From the NCBI RefSeq assembly GCF_001701025.1, contig NZ_CP016793.1:310001-374000 (forward strand): a stretch of 64,000 nucleotides of DNA. The letters run 5' to 3'. The notes under the pieces are model-generated. The model was not told where the DNA came from. It ran no database searches and saw only the letters and a program-made list of their open reading frames with translations. Shown here in pieces: positions 54,510-62,717 of this stretch (position 1 is its first letter; the number at the start of each line of letters is the position of its first letter). This DNA comes from Lentzea guizhouensis (lineage in GTDB: Bacteria > Actinomycetota > Actinomycetes > Mycobacteriales > Pseudonocardiaceae). A program made the position numbers and the translations under genes.

Positions 54510-54938
54510 TCAGCCCTGGGCGATGTAGGCCTGGAGCTGGTCGTGGCTCTGCTCCAGCTGCCCGATCCGGCTCTTCACGACGTCACCGATCGACACGATG
54601 CCGACCAGTTGCCCGTCGGCCAGCACGGGGACGTGGCGGAAGCGCCGTTCGGTCATCACGACGGTCAGACTGTCCACTGTGTCCGACGGCGTGCAGGTGA
54701 ACACCTCGGCGGTCATGATCGACGAGACGGGTGCGGTGAGCAGGTCGGCGCCGGACTCGTGCAGCCGGCGGACGACGTCACGTTCGGACACGATTCCCGC
54801 GACGCCGGACGGGCCGACGACCACGATCGCGCCGACGTTGTGCTCCGCGAGTGATCTGAGCAGTTCGGACACCGGTACGTCCGGGTCGATGGTCGCGACC
54901 GCCGAGCCCTTGGTCCGCAACACGTCAGCGATCCTCAT
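54510..54938 (-). CDS. Tandem CBS-domain protein
   Basis: The 142-residue protein consists of two CBS motifs (ATIDPDVPVSELLRSLAEHN with AGIVSERDVVRRL, and CTPSDTVDSLTVVMTERRFR with GIVSIGDVVKSR). Such proteins bind adenine nucleotides and respond to energy state. It lies 21 bp from the metallo-hydrolase on the same strand. ATG 54938 is the start that gives the usual family N terminus. Confidence 0.88.
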   Translation of the reverse strand: MRIADVLRTKGSAVATIDPDVPVSELLRSLAEHNVGAIVVVGPSGVAGIVSERDVVRRLHESGADLLTAPVSSIMTAEVFTCTPSDTVDSLTVVMTERRFRHVPVLADGQLVGIVSIGDVVKSRIGQLEQSHDQLQAYIAQG

Positions 54939-55026
54939 CAGGCGCCTCCGATCCTGTCGGTCCGGTAGCACCTCAGGCTAGATCGGATCTGGACAGAACG
55001 GGAGATCGTCCCACGAAGGGAGCAGA

Positions 55027-55049
55027 GGGACGCGAGCAACGCGCGTCCC
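55027..55049 (-). terminator. Hairpin after the small basic protein gene
   Basis: GGGACGCG (55027-55034) and CGCGTCCC (55042-55049) form a perfect 8-bp stem with a 7-nt loop, 33 bp beyond the leftward stop at 55082. Confidence 0.5.
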
Positions 55050-55081
55050 CCTGCGGGTTCCGCACCAGGTTCGGGCGTCGG

Positions 55082-55243
55082 CTACACGGATCCGCGGCGA
55101 CGAGCGGCGAACTGGCGCGGTGGGACCACCGGGACCCGCTGCTGCGGCAGCGGGAACTGCGGGTTGTTCTGGTCCAGGTGCTTCTGACCGCGCTTGTGGG
55201 CGCGGCGGGCGGCACGGTTCGAGGGCGGGGTGTCAGCAGGCAT
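55082..55243 (-). CDS. Small basic protein (53 residues)
   Basis: ATG 55243 with GAGGAGG 7 bp upstream opens a 53-residue frame. It begins MPADTPPSNRAARRAHKRG and ends PPRQFAARRRGSV. It is rich in Arg, Lys, Pro and Gln, consistent with a nucleic-acid-associated or disordered protein. Similar short basic proteins with an SNRAARR start are, as I recall, widespread in actinobacteria, but no function is known to me. Confidence 0.6.
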   Translation of the reverse strand: MPADTPPSNRAARRAHKRGQKHLDQNNPQFPLPQQRVPVVPPRQFAARRRGSV

Positions 55244-55422
55244 GCGAAAGCCTCCTCAGTAACGAGGGCGTGCAAAGACACGGCGGAACGACAGCCGTGG
55301 AGAAGGACCCGTGAGGAAGGGTCACCAAGAGCACACGCGGCAGCGTCGGAAGCGCTGCGGGGCTTCTCAGATGATGAGCATGTCCGCAACGATAGCGACG
55401 CCGCCCGGCCTCGCCAACCGAT

Positions 55423-56613
55423 TTATCCGCGCGCCCGTGCCGCGGCCGCACCCGCCCCCAGCATCACGAGGACGATCGTGACGATCGCCCACTTGCGGGA
55501 CTTGGTCAGCGGCGTGGTCTCCGTCTCGAGCGACAGGTCGTGGCGCGGACGCGGCTCCCGTTTGGCCACCCGCACCGGAACCGGCTGCGGCGGCGCGGCC
55601 GTCGGCGGCACCGCGGCGGGTGGTGCGACCGGCACGACCGGAGCAGGCGCCGGCGGCGAAACCCGAGGCGGCGCAACGGGAACAGGTGCGGGAGGCGGTA
55701 CCTCCGGCCTCGGCGCGGGCGGTTCCACGCGCGGTGGCATCGGCGCGGGCAGGCACCCGGCGCCGTCGATCAGCCCGAACGCCTGGCCCGCCGACAGCTC
55801 GACCGCGGCCCCGTCCACGACCCGGTAGACCCGGCTGCGGTCTTTGTACCTGTTGTTGAACGCGTAGACGCCGCCCGCCGCGTCGATCACCACCGCGCCG
55901 TAGGTGGACTTGCCCGGCAGCCCCGGCACCTCGGTCCGGCTCACCACCCGGCCCGACACCGGGTCGAACGTCACGACCTCGCCGGGCCCGTGCCCCGCCG
56001 CCGACACCCCGACGAGCTTCCCGCCGGCACCGGCCGTGAAGTCGTCCAGCGCGAGCGCGGGCCAGTCCAGCGTCACCGACCGCACGATCTTGAGGTAGGA
56101 AGCGCTCGCCGGGTTGATGTCGATCGCGTGCAACCGGGCGTGGTCGCGCACGTAGAACGTGGTGCCGACGACCGTGCCGCCGGACACGTCGTCGGTGCGG
56201 AACCACGGCGCCACAACAGGTCCGAGGTCGTTGACCACTCCCCTGGTGTCGATCAGCACGACGTGCGCGGGGTGCACCCAGTGGCGGTGCCCCTTCGATG
56301 TCAGCCCGACCAGACGGCCCAGCGTCGGTGAGTACCCCAGCGCGTTCACGGAGTAGCCCAGCTGAGCTACGACGTTCACCCCACCGGATGAAATGTCGAG
56401 CCGGGTCAGTGTCGAGAAATCACCGCGGTGAACAGCTCGGACCTGGAACGCGTCGCAGCCCGCCGGTGCGGCTTGGGCTACGGCGCTGGTGAGAGGCGCG
56501 GAAAGCAGCAGCAGCGACGAGACACCGCTCAGGGCGAGCACATTCCGCCGCCACCGGAATGGAGCACCTTGATACGACAACCGGGTATTTCTGCTGTTGC
56601 CGCGCATTCCCAC
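55423..56613 (-). CDS. Surface-anchored DUF6923-like beta-propeller protein
   Basis: The 396-residue protein has an N-terminal signal peptide (VLALSGVSSLLLLSAPLTSA). A domain of about 250 residues with propeller-like repeats follows (NALGYSPTLGRLVGLT, GGVYAFNNRYKDRSRVYRV). A 70-residue Pro/Ala/Val stalk and a C-terminal membrane helix with a basic tail (WAIVTIVLVMLGAGAAAARA) complete it. The order signal-domain-stalk-helix indicates a wall-spanning membrane-anchored protein. Function is unknown. It is divergent from the DUF4239 gene. Confidence 0.8.
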   Translation of the reverse strand: MGMRGNSRNTRLSYQGAPFRWRRNVLALSGVSSLLLLSAPLTSAVAQAAPAGCDAFQVRAVHRGDFSTLTRLDISSGGVNVVAQLGYSVNALGYSPTLGRLVGLTSKGHRHWVHPAHVVLIDTRGVVNDLGPVVAPWFRTDDVSGGTVVGTTFYVRDHARLHAIDINPASASYLKIVRSVTLDWPALALDDFTAGAGGKLVGVSAAGHGPGEVVTFDPVSGRVVSRTEVPGLPGKSTYGAVVIDAAGGVYAFNNRYKDRSRVYRVVDGAAVELSAGQAFGLIDGAGCLPAPMPPRVEPPAPRPEVPPPAPVPVAPPRVSPPAPAPVVPVAPPAAVPPTAAPPQPVPVRVAKREPRPRHDLSLETETTPLTKSRKWAIVTIVLVMLGAGAAAARARG

Positions 56614-56656
56614 CTGACCATTGCTCGTTACTCAGACCGTGCTGTACCGGTCACAG

Positions 56657-56670
56657 TAGACCGTGGTCTA
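56657..56670. promoter_or_regulatory. Perfect palindrome between divergent membrane-protein genes
   Basis: TAGACCGTGGTCTA is a 14-bp inverted repeat (6-bp arms, 2-bp centre) 24 bp before the TTG start at 56695. A related AGACCGTG lies at 56635-56642. It is a likely operator for one or both divergent genes; the cognate regulator is unknown. Confidence 0.5.
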
Positions 56671-56694
56671 ATCCCACACCAGAAAGGAGCCGAA

Positions 56695-57453
56695 TTGAGT
56701 ATTTACGTGTCCGGCCTGCTCTGGGTTCTCGGCGCTGCCGCAGTCTCGTCCGTCATCGTCGTCATCACCCGCCGGTTTGGCTCGGACGAGGTGAGCGAGA
56801 AGAACCTCGGCGCCGGCGGCTCGGTGTTCAGCATCGTCGCCGGGCTGCACGCCGTGCTCGTCGCCTTCATCCTCATCTCGCTGTTCGACGCGGCCAACGG
56901 CGCCGAGGAGCAGGTGCAGAAGGAGGCGAACGCGCTCGTCGCCGTCAACTGGTCGGCCGACTCGCTGCCGGAGCCCGCGAAGTCCAGGGTCGACCAGCTC
57001 ATCCGCGACTACGTGCAGACGGTCGTCGACGACGAGTGGCCGAAGATGCGCGAGGGCGAGGACGTCGACAACAAGGGGTGGAACACCCTCAACCAACTGC
57101 GGGACACCATCGCGACCGCGAGTCCGAACGGCGACTGGCAGGAGGACCGCAAGGCAGAGGCCGCGAACCAGCTGTGGGAGGTCTACCAGGCCCGGCAGGA
57201 GCGGATCGACGCCTCCGGCGGAGGCGTCAACCCCGTCGTGTGGCTCGCGCTGCTCATCGGCACCGGTCTGTCGCTGCTGTTCCCGTACCTGTTCGGCGGT
57301 CCGAACCTGGTGTCACAGCTGCTCATCACGGTGACGCTGAGTTCGACGCTGGTGCTGCTGCTGTTCGCGATATATCAGTTGCAGAACCCGTTCAGCGGCG
57401 GTGTGCACATCCCGCCGGACGCGTTCAGCTCGGCACTCGACCGGCTGAGCTGA
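56695..57453 (+). CDS. DUF4239-family (bestrophin-like) membrane protein
   Basis: The 252-residue protein from TTG 56695 has AAAGGAG directly upstream. It has two N-terminal membrane helices (LLWVLGAAAVSSVIVVIT, IVAGLHAVLVAFILISLF), a charged cytoplasmic or external domain of about 110 residues, and two C-terminal helices. This is the layout of DUF4239 proteins. A channel function has been suggested for relatives; none is shown here. A TATATC motif site lies in its last coding helix. Confidence 0.8.
   Translation: MSIYVSGLLWVLGAAAVSSVIVVITRRFGSDEVSEKNLGAGGSVFSIVAGLHAVLVAFILISLFDAANGAEEQVQKEANALVAVNWSADSLPEPAKSRVDQLIRDYVQTVVDDEWPKMREGEDVDNKGWNTLNQLRDTIATASPNGDWQEDRKAEAANQLWEVYQARQERIDASGGGVNPVVWLALLIGTGLSLLFPYLFGGPNLVSQLLITVTLSSTLVLLLFAIYQLQNPFSGGVHIPPDAFSSALDRLS
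57367..57378 (-). repeat. Dispersed 12-mer, one mismatch (GCGATATATCAG)
   Basis: This copy on the minus strand lies within the DUF4239 gene, read as Ala-Ile-Tyr-Gln with the rare ATA codon. Confidence 0.65.
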
Positions 57454-57465
57454 GCCGGGCGACGA

Positions 57466-58131
57466 CTAACGCGACTCGGCCGTTCCGCCCGCTTCTTCGA
57501 TCTCCACGGACACGACCTCGCCGTCGATCACCGACGGCAGCGGGTGTTCGACATCCGATTGGGTGAAGTAGCGGTTTGCGAATGCGCCGACAGCTCTGGT
57601 AGAAGCGGCGTCGACGCCACCGCCGATGACGCCGCCCAACAACGGAACGCCCTTCGCGACGACCGTGCCGAGCTTTTTCGTACCGTATTTTGTGATGAGT
57701 GCCGACGCGGCTTTCTTCGTGAACTGCTTGATGCCGACCTTTTTGAACAGCTCGGTTCCGGCGTTACCGAGCAGGCACAGCAGGATCGCCGTCTGCACCT
57801 CCTCGCTGTCCACGTCGTGGCCGCGCAGCGCCGCGATCGACGCGATCAGGTGCGTCTGGATCACGTACGCGGCCGCGACGTTGGACGGCAGCGAGATCGG
57901 CAGCGTGATCAGCCCGCCGAGGTTCATGACGAACCCCTGCGCGCCGGCCAGCGCCACGTGCGTGCGGATGAGGTGCTTGACCGCGGCGGCCTCGTCACCC
58001 TTCTTCGCCAGTGCGTCGGACGCGGCTTCCCGAGCGCTCTTGAACGGGCCGAACCCGTCCACACCGGCACGCAGCAGGTAGTCGGCGATGCCCTGCTGGG
58101 TCTTGCTCAGCTCACCCTTGGAGTCGGCCAC
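57466..58131 (-). CDS. EcsC-family protein
   Basis: The 221-residue protein matches EcsC through LPISLPSNVAAAYVIQTHLI, SIAALRGHDVDSEEVQTAIL and GVPLLGGVIGGGVDA. EcsC-like proteins are membrane-associated with unclear function. GTG 58131 is chosen; longer frames run into folD. It is 10 bp downstream of folD on the same strand, probably co-transcribed. Confidence 0.82.
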   Translation of the reverse strand: MADSKGELSKTQQGIADYLLRAGVDGFGPFKSAREAASDALAKKGDEAAAVKHLIRTHVALAGAQGFVMNLGGLITLPISLPSNVAAAYVIQTHLIASIAALRGHDVDSEEVQTAILLCLLGNAGTELFKKVGIKQFTKKAASALITKYGTKKLGTVVAKGVPLLGGVIGGGVDAASTRAVGAFANRYFTQSDVEHPLPSVIDGEVVSVEIEEAGGTAESR

Positions 58132-58141
58132 ATCCCCGAGA

Positions 58142-58978
58142 TTACGCGTCCAGCTGCCGCAGTGACGCGTCAACGGTCTGTTCCAGCAGAACCGCGATGG
58201 TCGTCGGCCCCACTCCACCGGGCACGGGCGTGATGAGGCCGGCGTGGTCCACGGCGGCGTCGAAGTCGACGTCACCGACGTTGCCCTCGTTGTACCCGGC
58301 GTCGACGACGACCGCCCCGGGCTTGATCCAGTCACCCTGCACGAACCTCGGCTTGCCGACCGCGGCGACCACGATGTCGGCGGTGCGCACGACGTCCGCG
58401 AGCCCGACGGTCTTCGAGTGGCAGATGGTGACGGTGGCGTCGCGAGCCAGCAGCAGCATCGCGGCGGGCTTGCCGAGGATGGGGCTGCGGCCGATCACGA
58501 CGGCGTGCTTGCCCGCGATCTCCACGTCGTGGGCGTCCAGCAAGCGCATGATCCCGCCGGGCGTGCACGACAGGAAGTCGTTGTGCCCGAACGACATCCC
58601 GGCGAACGAATGCATCGTCACGCCGTCGACGTCCTTGTGCGGCGCGATCGCCTCGAACGCTGCCCGCTCGTCGATGTGGTGCGGAACGGGGTGCTGCAAC
58701 AGGATCCCGTGCACGGCCGGGTCGTCGGACAGCTCGCGGATCTGCGCGACGAGCTCCTCGGTCGTCGTCCGCTCCGGCAGCGCCACGTGGCGGGACTCGA
58801 TTCCCGCCTTGTGGCACCGGTTCTGCTTCATCCGCACGTAGGTGACCGAGGCCGGGTCCTCACCGACGATCACCGTGGCCAGACAGGGCTTGGCGCCCGT
58901 GCGCCGGGTGTAGTCGGCGGCCTTCTCGGCGGCTCGCTGCACGATCGCCCGCGCGAGCTCGGTACCTGACATCAACAT
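58142..58978 (-). CDS. folD: Bifunctional methylenetetrahydrofolate dehydrogenase/cyclohydrolase
   Basis: The 278-residue protein has the catalytic YVRMKQNRCHKAGI (Tyr and Lys), ILLQHPVPHHIDE, the NADP-binding VVIGRSPILGKPAAMLLL, and the C-terminal PVPGGVGPTTIAVLLEQT. It interconverts 5,10-methylene-, methenyl- and 10-formyl-THF. The active motif PVPHH differs slightly from the usual PLPxH. Confidence 0.93.
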   Translation of the reverse strand: MLMSGTELARAIVQRAAEKAADYTRRTGAKPCLATVIVGEDPASVTYVRMKQNRCHKAGIESRHVALPERTTTEELVAQIRELSDDPAVHGILLQHPVPHHIDERAAFEAIAPHKDVDGVTMHSFAGMSFGHNDFLSCTPGGIMRLLDAHDVEIAGKHAVVIGRSPILGKPAAMLLLARDATVTICHSKTVGLADVVRTADIVVAAVGKPRFVQGDWIKPGAVVVDAGYNEGNVGDVDFDAAVDHAGLITPVPGGVGPTTIAVLLEQTVDASLRQLDA

Positions 58979-59069
58979 GGGCTGCCTCCGCGTGAGTCGG
59001 ATTCGCCCAGGCGCGCGGCAGGTCGTCGGAGGCCGCTCCCCGGTGGTGTCCCACCTTGATGTGCGCCAG

Positions 59070-59257
59070 TCACGACCCTCGGCCGAGTGTAGTCACCGCT
59101 CCGGTGCTGCCGTCGGGGATACCGTACTCGCGGTCCACCAGAGCGCCGTGCGAGTTCGCGCCGCCCATCTCCATCAGGAGCCCGCCCACGGTCAGGAACA
59201 ACGGCCCGCACGGATGAGCTCGCCCAGGTTCGCCGCCTTGCCGCCCACGACGGTAAT
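59070..59257 (-). pseudogene. Decayed PEP-synthase / rifampin-phosphotransferase-like gene
   Basis: Two short frames on the minus strand remain of a much larger enzyme. The first (59257-59192) reads ITVVGGKAANLGELIRAG then a stop, the N-terminal ATP-binding start of PEP synthase or rifampin phosphotransferase. The second (59201-59070, another frame) contains GGANSHGALVDREYGIP, the phosphohistidine swivelling domain found near the end of these proteins. Roughly 700 residues between them are missing. The fragments lie between folD and the alpha/beta hydrolase. Confidence 0.7.
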
Positions 59258-59264
59258 GGATGAG

Positions 59265-60104
59265 TCACCTCCTCGCGGCGAACTCCCTGATCAGCCCGGC
59301 GATCTCGGTCAGGTCCTCCTCCAGCGCGAAGTGGCCGGTGTCGAGCAGGTGCAGCTGCGCGTCGGGCACGTCGCGCAGGTAGGCCCTGGCGCCGGGCTCG
59401 AGGAAGAACGGGTCGCCCTTGCCCCACGTGATCAGCGTCGGCGGCCGGTGTTCGCGCAGGTAGGTCTGCCACTTCGGGTACTGCGCGACGTTGTTGTGGT
59501 AGTCGAGGAAGAGGTCGACCTGGGGCTGCGGGCGCAGGTCGAGGTAGTGCTGGTCGAGCGTCCAGGTGTGCGGCGAGATCGACTCCGGGTCGCGCGCGCC
59601 CTCGACGTAGCCGAACTTCGTGTACTCCAAGGCGAGCAGACTGCGCGCGTACTCCGGGTCGCGGTTGCCGACGAACGCCTTGGCGAGCTCGGAGAGGCCG
59701 TCCTCGTAGGCGTTGCCGTTCTGCACCACCAATCCCTCGACCCACTCGGGGTGCCGGGTCGCGACGCGGAAGCCGACCGGGGCGCCGAAGTCGAAGACGT
59801 ACATGGTGAAACCGGTGAAGTTGAGCTTCTCCAGGAACTTCTCGACCGTGTCGGCCAGGAAGTCGAACGTGTAGTGGCGCTCGCCGGGCACCTCGGTGTG
59901 ACCGGAGCCGGGGTGGTCGGGAGCGACGATGTGGAAGTCGTCCTTGAGCTCCTCGATCAGTCGCGCGTACTGGTGCGACGCGGACGGGAAGCCGTGCAGC
60001 AGCAGGAGCTTCGGCGCGTTCGGGTCGCCGGCCTCCCGGTAGAAGACGTTGATGCCGTCCACGTCGAGGAAGCGGTGCTTGGTCACATGGGTCTTTGTCG
60101 TCAT
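59265..60104 (-). CDS. Alpha/beta hydrolase (haloalkane dehalogenase/epoxide hydrolase-like)
   Basis: The 279-residue protein has LLLHGFPSASHQYARLI (oxyanion region), the nucleophile elbow YVFDFGAPVGFRVA with Asp in the usual haloalkane-dehalogenase/epoxide-hydrolase position, and a C-terminal His in LDTGHFALEED. The substrate is not determined. It is divergent from a CGNR regulator 45 bp away, which probably controls it. Confidence 0.87.
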   Translation of the reverse strand: MTTKTHVTKHRFLDVDGINVFYREAGDPNAPKLLLLHGFPSASHQYARLIEELKDDFHIVAPDHPGSGHTEVPGERHYTFDFLADTVEKFLEKLNFTGFTMYVFDFGAPVGFRVATRHPEWVEGLVVQNGNAYEDGLSELAKAFVGNRDPEYARSLLALEYTKFGYVEGARDPESISPHTWTLDQHYLDLRPQPQVDLFLDYHNNVAQYPKWQTYLREHRPPTLITWGKGDPFFLEPGARAYLRDVPDAQLHLLDTGHFALEEDLTEIAGLIREFAARR

Positions 60105-60115
60105 GACACATTAAT

Positions 60116-60146
60116 CTAACGGGTCATTGCCGTGATGTACAGTTAG
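60116..60146. promoter_or_regulatory. Inverted repeat between hydrolase and CGNR genes
   Basis: CTAAC (60116-60120) and GTTAG (60142-60146) are separated by 21 bp in the 45-bp divergent gap. A -10-like TACAGT (60138-60143) lies 6 bp before the GTG start at 60150, suggesting a leaderless rightward mRNA. Confidence 0.4.
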
Positions 60147-60149
60147 GTC

Positions 60150-60608
60150 GTGCTTGCGATCGATTTCGTCAACACGCTGACGTCCGAGGAGGATCGGCTC
60201 CCGCAGTGGCTTGCCGAACAGGGTCTGCCCTGGTCGGAGGCGGTCGTGGAACTGCGGGCGCAGGTGCGTGAGGCGGTGCTGACGGCGCGGGATGGCGCGG
60301 AACCGGATCTCGTGCCGTTGAACGCGGCGTTGCGCGGTGCTCCGGCGTACGAGGTGCTCTCGTGGTCCGGTGGCGTCGTGGTTTCGCGGGAACGCGCCGG
60401 GGACGAGTCCGCGCGGGCGCTCGCGGTGCTGGCGGGTGCGGCGGCGGACCTGCTGGCGTCACCGGCGGTGCGGAAGGTCAAGACGTGTGAGGGGCCGGGG
60501 TGCGTGCTGCTGTTCGTGCCCGCGCACCCGCGACGCCGGTGGTGTGATCCCGCGACGTGCGGGAACCGGGTGCGGGTGGCGCGGTACTACCAGCGGCACA
60601 AGGACTAG
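60150..60608 (+). CDS. CGNR zinc-finger regulator with ABATE-like N terminus
   Basis: The 152-residue protein has an N-terminal stress-type ligand domain (LAIDFVNTL). The C-terminal CGNR zinc finger is visible as C-x4-C (CEGPGC), CDPATCGNRVRVARYYQRH. Such proteins are small one-component regulators. The start is GTG 60150. It is divergent from the alpha/beta hydrolase. Confidence 0.88.
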   Translation: MLAIDFVNTLTSEEDRLPQWLAEQGLPWSEAVVELRAQVREAVLTARDGAEPDLVPLNAALRGAPAYEVLSWSGGVVVSRERAGDESARALAVLAGAAADLLASPAVRKVKTCEGPGCVLLFVPAHPRRRWCDPATCGNRVRVARYYQRHKD

Positions 60609-61493
60609 CTAACGGGCTGCCCAGTCCGGCAGTGGTTCCCGAGCGGCGACCCACGCCTGCGGTGGCCTGGTCACGATGCCGCCGACGATCGCCGAGGTGG
60701 TGTCGATGTCTCCCCCGGCCCGCACGCACGTCGTGATGGCCGCGCGGTAGTCGTCGAGGTGGTGCGCGGCGACCCAGAGCGTGAACGGCACGGTGTCCTG
60801 GGCGGTGACGCGGGAGCCGTTGCCGAGGACGTACGCTGCCTCCTCGGCGTCGTCGATCTTGCGCGCCCGCTCGATCCCCTTGCGCACGAAGGACTTCTCC
60901 AGGTGGTCGAGCACGCCGCCGAGGAGGTCCTGCGGTGGTGTGCCGGTCAGCCGTGCCTTCGCCGCGATGGCCGACGCGTGGGCCACCGCCAGCCCGCCGA
61001 GAACGCCCTCCGGGTGCTGGTGGGTGACCTCGCTGGCCCGGATCGCCTGTGCGGTCACGGTTTTCGGGTCGTCGGCGAAGTAGGCGCCGAGCGGAGCGAT
61101 CCGCATGGCGGCGCCGTTGCCGCACGAGCCCTGTCCGTTGAACGCGCTGCCGGCCGCCTGTTTCCACGGCGTGCCCTGGCGGATCTTGCGCAGAATGGTG
61201 AACGCCCCGACGCCGTAGCCGCGGTAGGGCTCGCAGCGGTCGGCGAACAACGCCGCGAGCCGGTCCTGGTCGACCTCGCCGTGGTCGCGGAGCTCGGTGA
61301 CGAGGTTGCAGGCCATTTCGGTGTCGTCGGTCCACTCCCAGGGCCCTCGTGGCGGCTCACCGGCCACGAGGTCGGACAGCGAGCGGCCGACCATGAAGAA
61401 CTGTGCGCCCAGCGCGTCGCCGACGGACAGGCCGTCGAGCGAGTCGTATGCGAGGTCCAGGCGCGCACGAGAATGCAGAACGATGCGCATCAC
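60609..61493 (-). CDS. ADP-ribosylglycohydrolase family protein
   Basis: This 294-residue DraG/ARH-type hydrolase has GLSVGDALGAQF, the metal-binding WEWTDDTEMACNL, and the second site RAGGDIDTTSAIVGGI. It removes ADP-ribose from proteins or small molecules. The target is unknown; no ADP-ribosyltransferase is nearby. Confidence 0.88.
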   Translation of the reverse strand: MMRIVLHSRARLDLAYDSLDGLSVGDALGAQFFMVGRSLSDLVAGEPPRGPWEWTDDTEMACNLVTELRDHGEVDQDRLAALFADRCEPYRGYGVGAFTILRKIRQGTPWKQAAGSAFNGQGSCGNGAAMRIAPLGAYFADDPKTVTAQAIRASEVTHQHPEGVLGGLAVAHASAIAAKARLTGTPPQDLLGGVLDHLEKSFVRKGIERARKIDDAEEAAYVLGNGSRVTAQDTVPFTLWVAAHHLDDYRAAITTCVRAGGDIDTTSAIVGGIVTRPPQAWVAAREPLPDWAAR

Positions 61494-61501
61494 CTGCCAT
61501 T

Positions 61502-62053
61502 TTATCGAGATCGGCCGGCCGGTGTGAACAGGAAGCTGTCGCGGAAGTCGCCATCACCCCGTCGCGTCGCCATCAGCCGCAGCTCCGGCATGAAGTGGAA
61601 GAACACCAACGCACCGGAACGGTCCGGGTAGCCGAGCGTCTTCGGGTAGGCCGGGTTCGTGCCGCCGAACCACAGCGGTGGGGCCCCGAACTCCTCGATC
61701 ACCTCGTTCAGCACGCAGTCGCCCTCCCCGAGAACACCGGGAATCCGGCTGTCGGTGTCCAGCGTCAGCCAGCCGTGCCGGTGCGCGAGATCGGCGTACA
61801 CCGAGGCCATGACGTCCTCGCTGCGGTACCCGAGCACCTCGTGCACCGCACCGGTGACCATCGCCGCGTTCGCCGCACCGCGCGACACCAGGGCCTCGAG
61901 CTCGGCCTGCCACCGCTCCGTCCGGCTGTCGGCGAACGCCAACGCGTCGAACAGCGTCAGGATCACCGGCTCACCGCCGTGCATGCCCGGCCGCCGGATA
62001 GCGGCGTTGAGCTGGTCGAACAAGTAGTCGCGCAAGTCGTCGAACGAACGCAT
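61502..62053 (-). CDS. Protein of unknown function
   Basis: The 183-residue protein from ATG 62053 starts MRSFDDLRDYLFDQL. No family is recognised. Aromatic motifs near the C terminus (PPLWFGGTNPAYPKTLGY, ALVFFHFMPELRLM) look like a substrate or protein-binding surface. It ends 8 bp before the ADP-ribosylglycohydrolase start, so the two are probably co-transcribed. Confidence 0.7.
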   Translation of the reverse strand: MRSFDDLRDYLFDQLNAAIRRPGMHGGEPVILTLFDALAFADSRTERWQAELEALVSRGAANAAMVTGAVHEVLGYRSEDVMASVYADLAHRHGWLTLDTDSRIPGVLGEGDCVLNEVIEEFGAPPLWFGGTNPAYPKTLGYPDRSGALVFFHFMPELRLMATRRGDGDFRDSFLFTPAGRSR

Positions 62054-62189
62054 CCATCCCCCTGCGACAACACGGAAAGGGACGGCCGGGAGATGGCCGC
62101 CCCTTTGGCGTTGTTCTATCAGACCGCCCACATGCGAAACGCAAATGGCTCCGCCGCCGACAAGGAGGGGCAACGGACCGGGAGGGCAC

Positions 62190-62702
62190 ATGGACGCCAA
62201 GCACGTGGTCGAGCACTGGGCACCGCTGGAGCAGGTGGCGGTCGACTGGAGCGAGGCGCACGAACGGTGCTGGCGCTGCGGATACCGCGCCCCGCTGCAG
62301 ACCTGCCACATCGTGCCGGAGTCGCTGGGCGGCACCGATGTGGTGTCGAACCTCGTGCTGCTGTGCGGTCGTTGTCGCCGAGAAGCCCCTACACACGCCG
62401 ATCCGCGCTATCTGTGGCGTTGGCTGCGTGCGACGTCGGTGTCCACGCACGACACGTACTGGACCATCCGCGGGTGGGCGGAGTTCGAGGTCATCTTCGG
62501 CCGCAAGCCGTTGGAGTGCTTCAAAGAGGCCGCGGTCGACCACGGGACGTTGAACGCGGAATGCCGTGAGCTGGCGGCCGATGAGTTCGCGAAGACCGTC
62601 GTGCAGTTCGGGGAGGCGAAGCTCAACCCGTCGACGATCGCGTGTGTGATCGCGGAGATCGAGAAGAAGCTGGCGGACCGCCACGGCATCGAGCTGCCGT
62701 GA
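62190..62702 (+). CDS. HNH endonuclease-like protein
   Basis: The 170-residue protein has an HNH/zinc motif: CWRCGY, TCHIVPESLGGTDVVSNLVL, LCGRCRRE. That gives two CxxC zinc knuckles and the His-Asn pair of HNH nucleases. ATG 62190 follows GGAGGG. The C-terminal helical part is not recognised. It may be a nuclease or a related DNA-binding protein; no toxin or restriction partner is seen. Confidence 0.8.
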   Translation: MDAKHVVEHWAPLEQVAVDWSEAHERCWRCGYRAPLQTCHIVPESLGGTDVVSNLVLLCGRCRREAPTHADPRYLWRWLRATSVSTHDTYWTIRGWAEFEVIFGRKPLECFKEAAVDHGTLNAECRELAADEFAKTVVQFGEAKLNPSTIACVIAEIEKKLADRHGIELP

Positions 62703-62717
62703 CGGTCCGCCCACTCA

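Noticed and set aside
56657..56670. DasR dre site
   Set aside because: The half sites are in the reverse order (TAGACC...GGTCTA instead of GGTCTAGACC), so it is a different palindrome.
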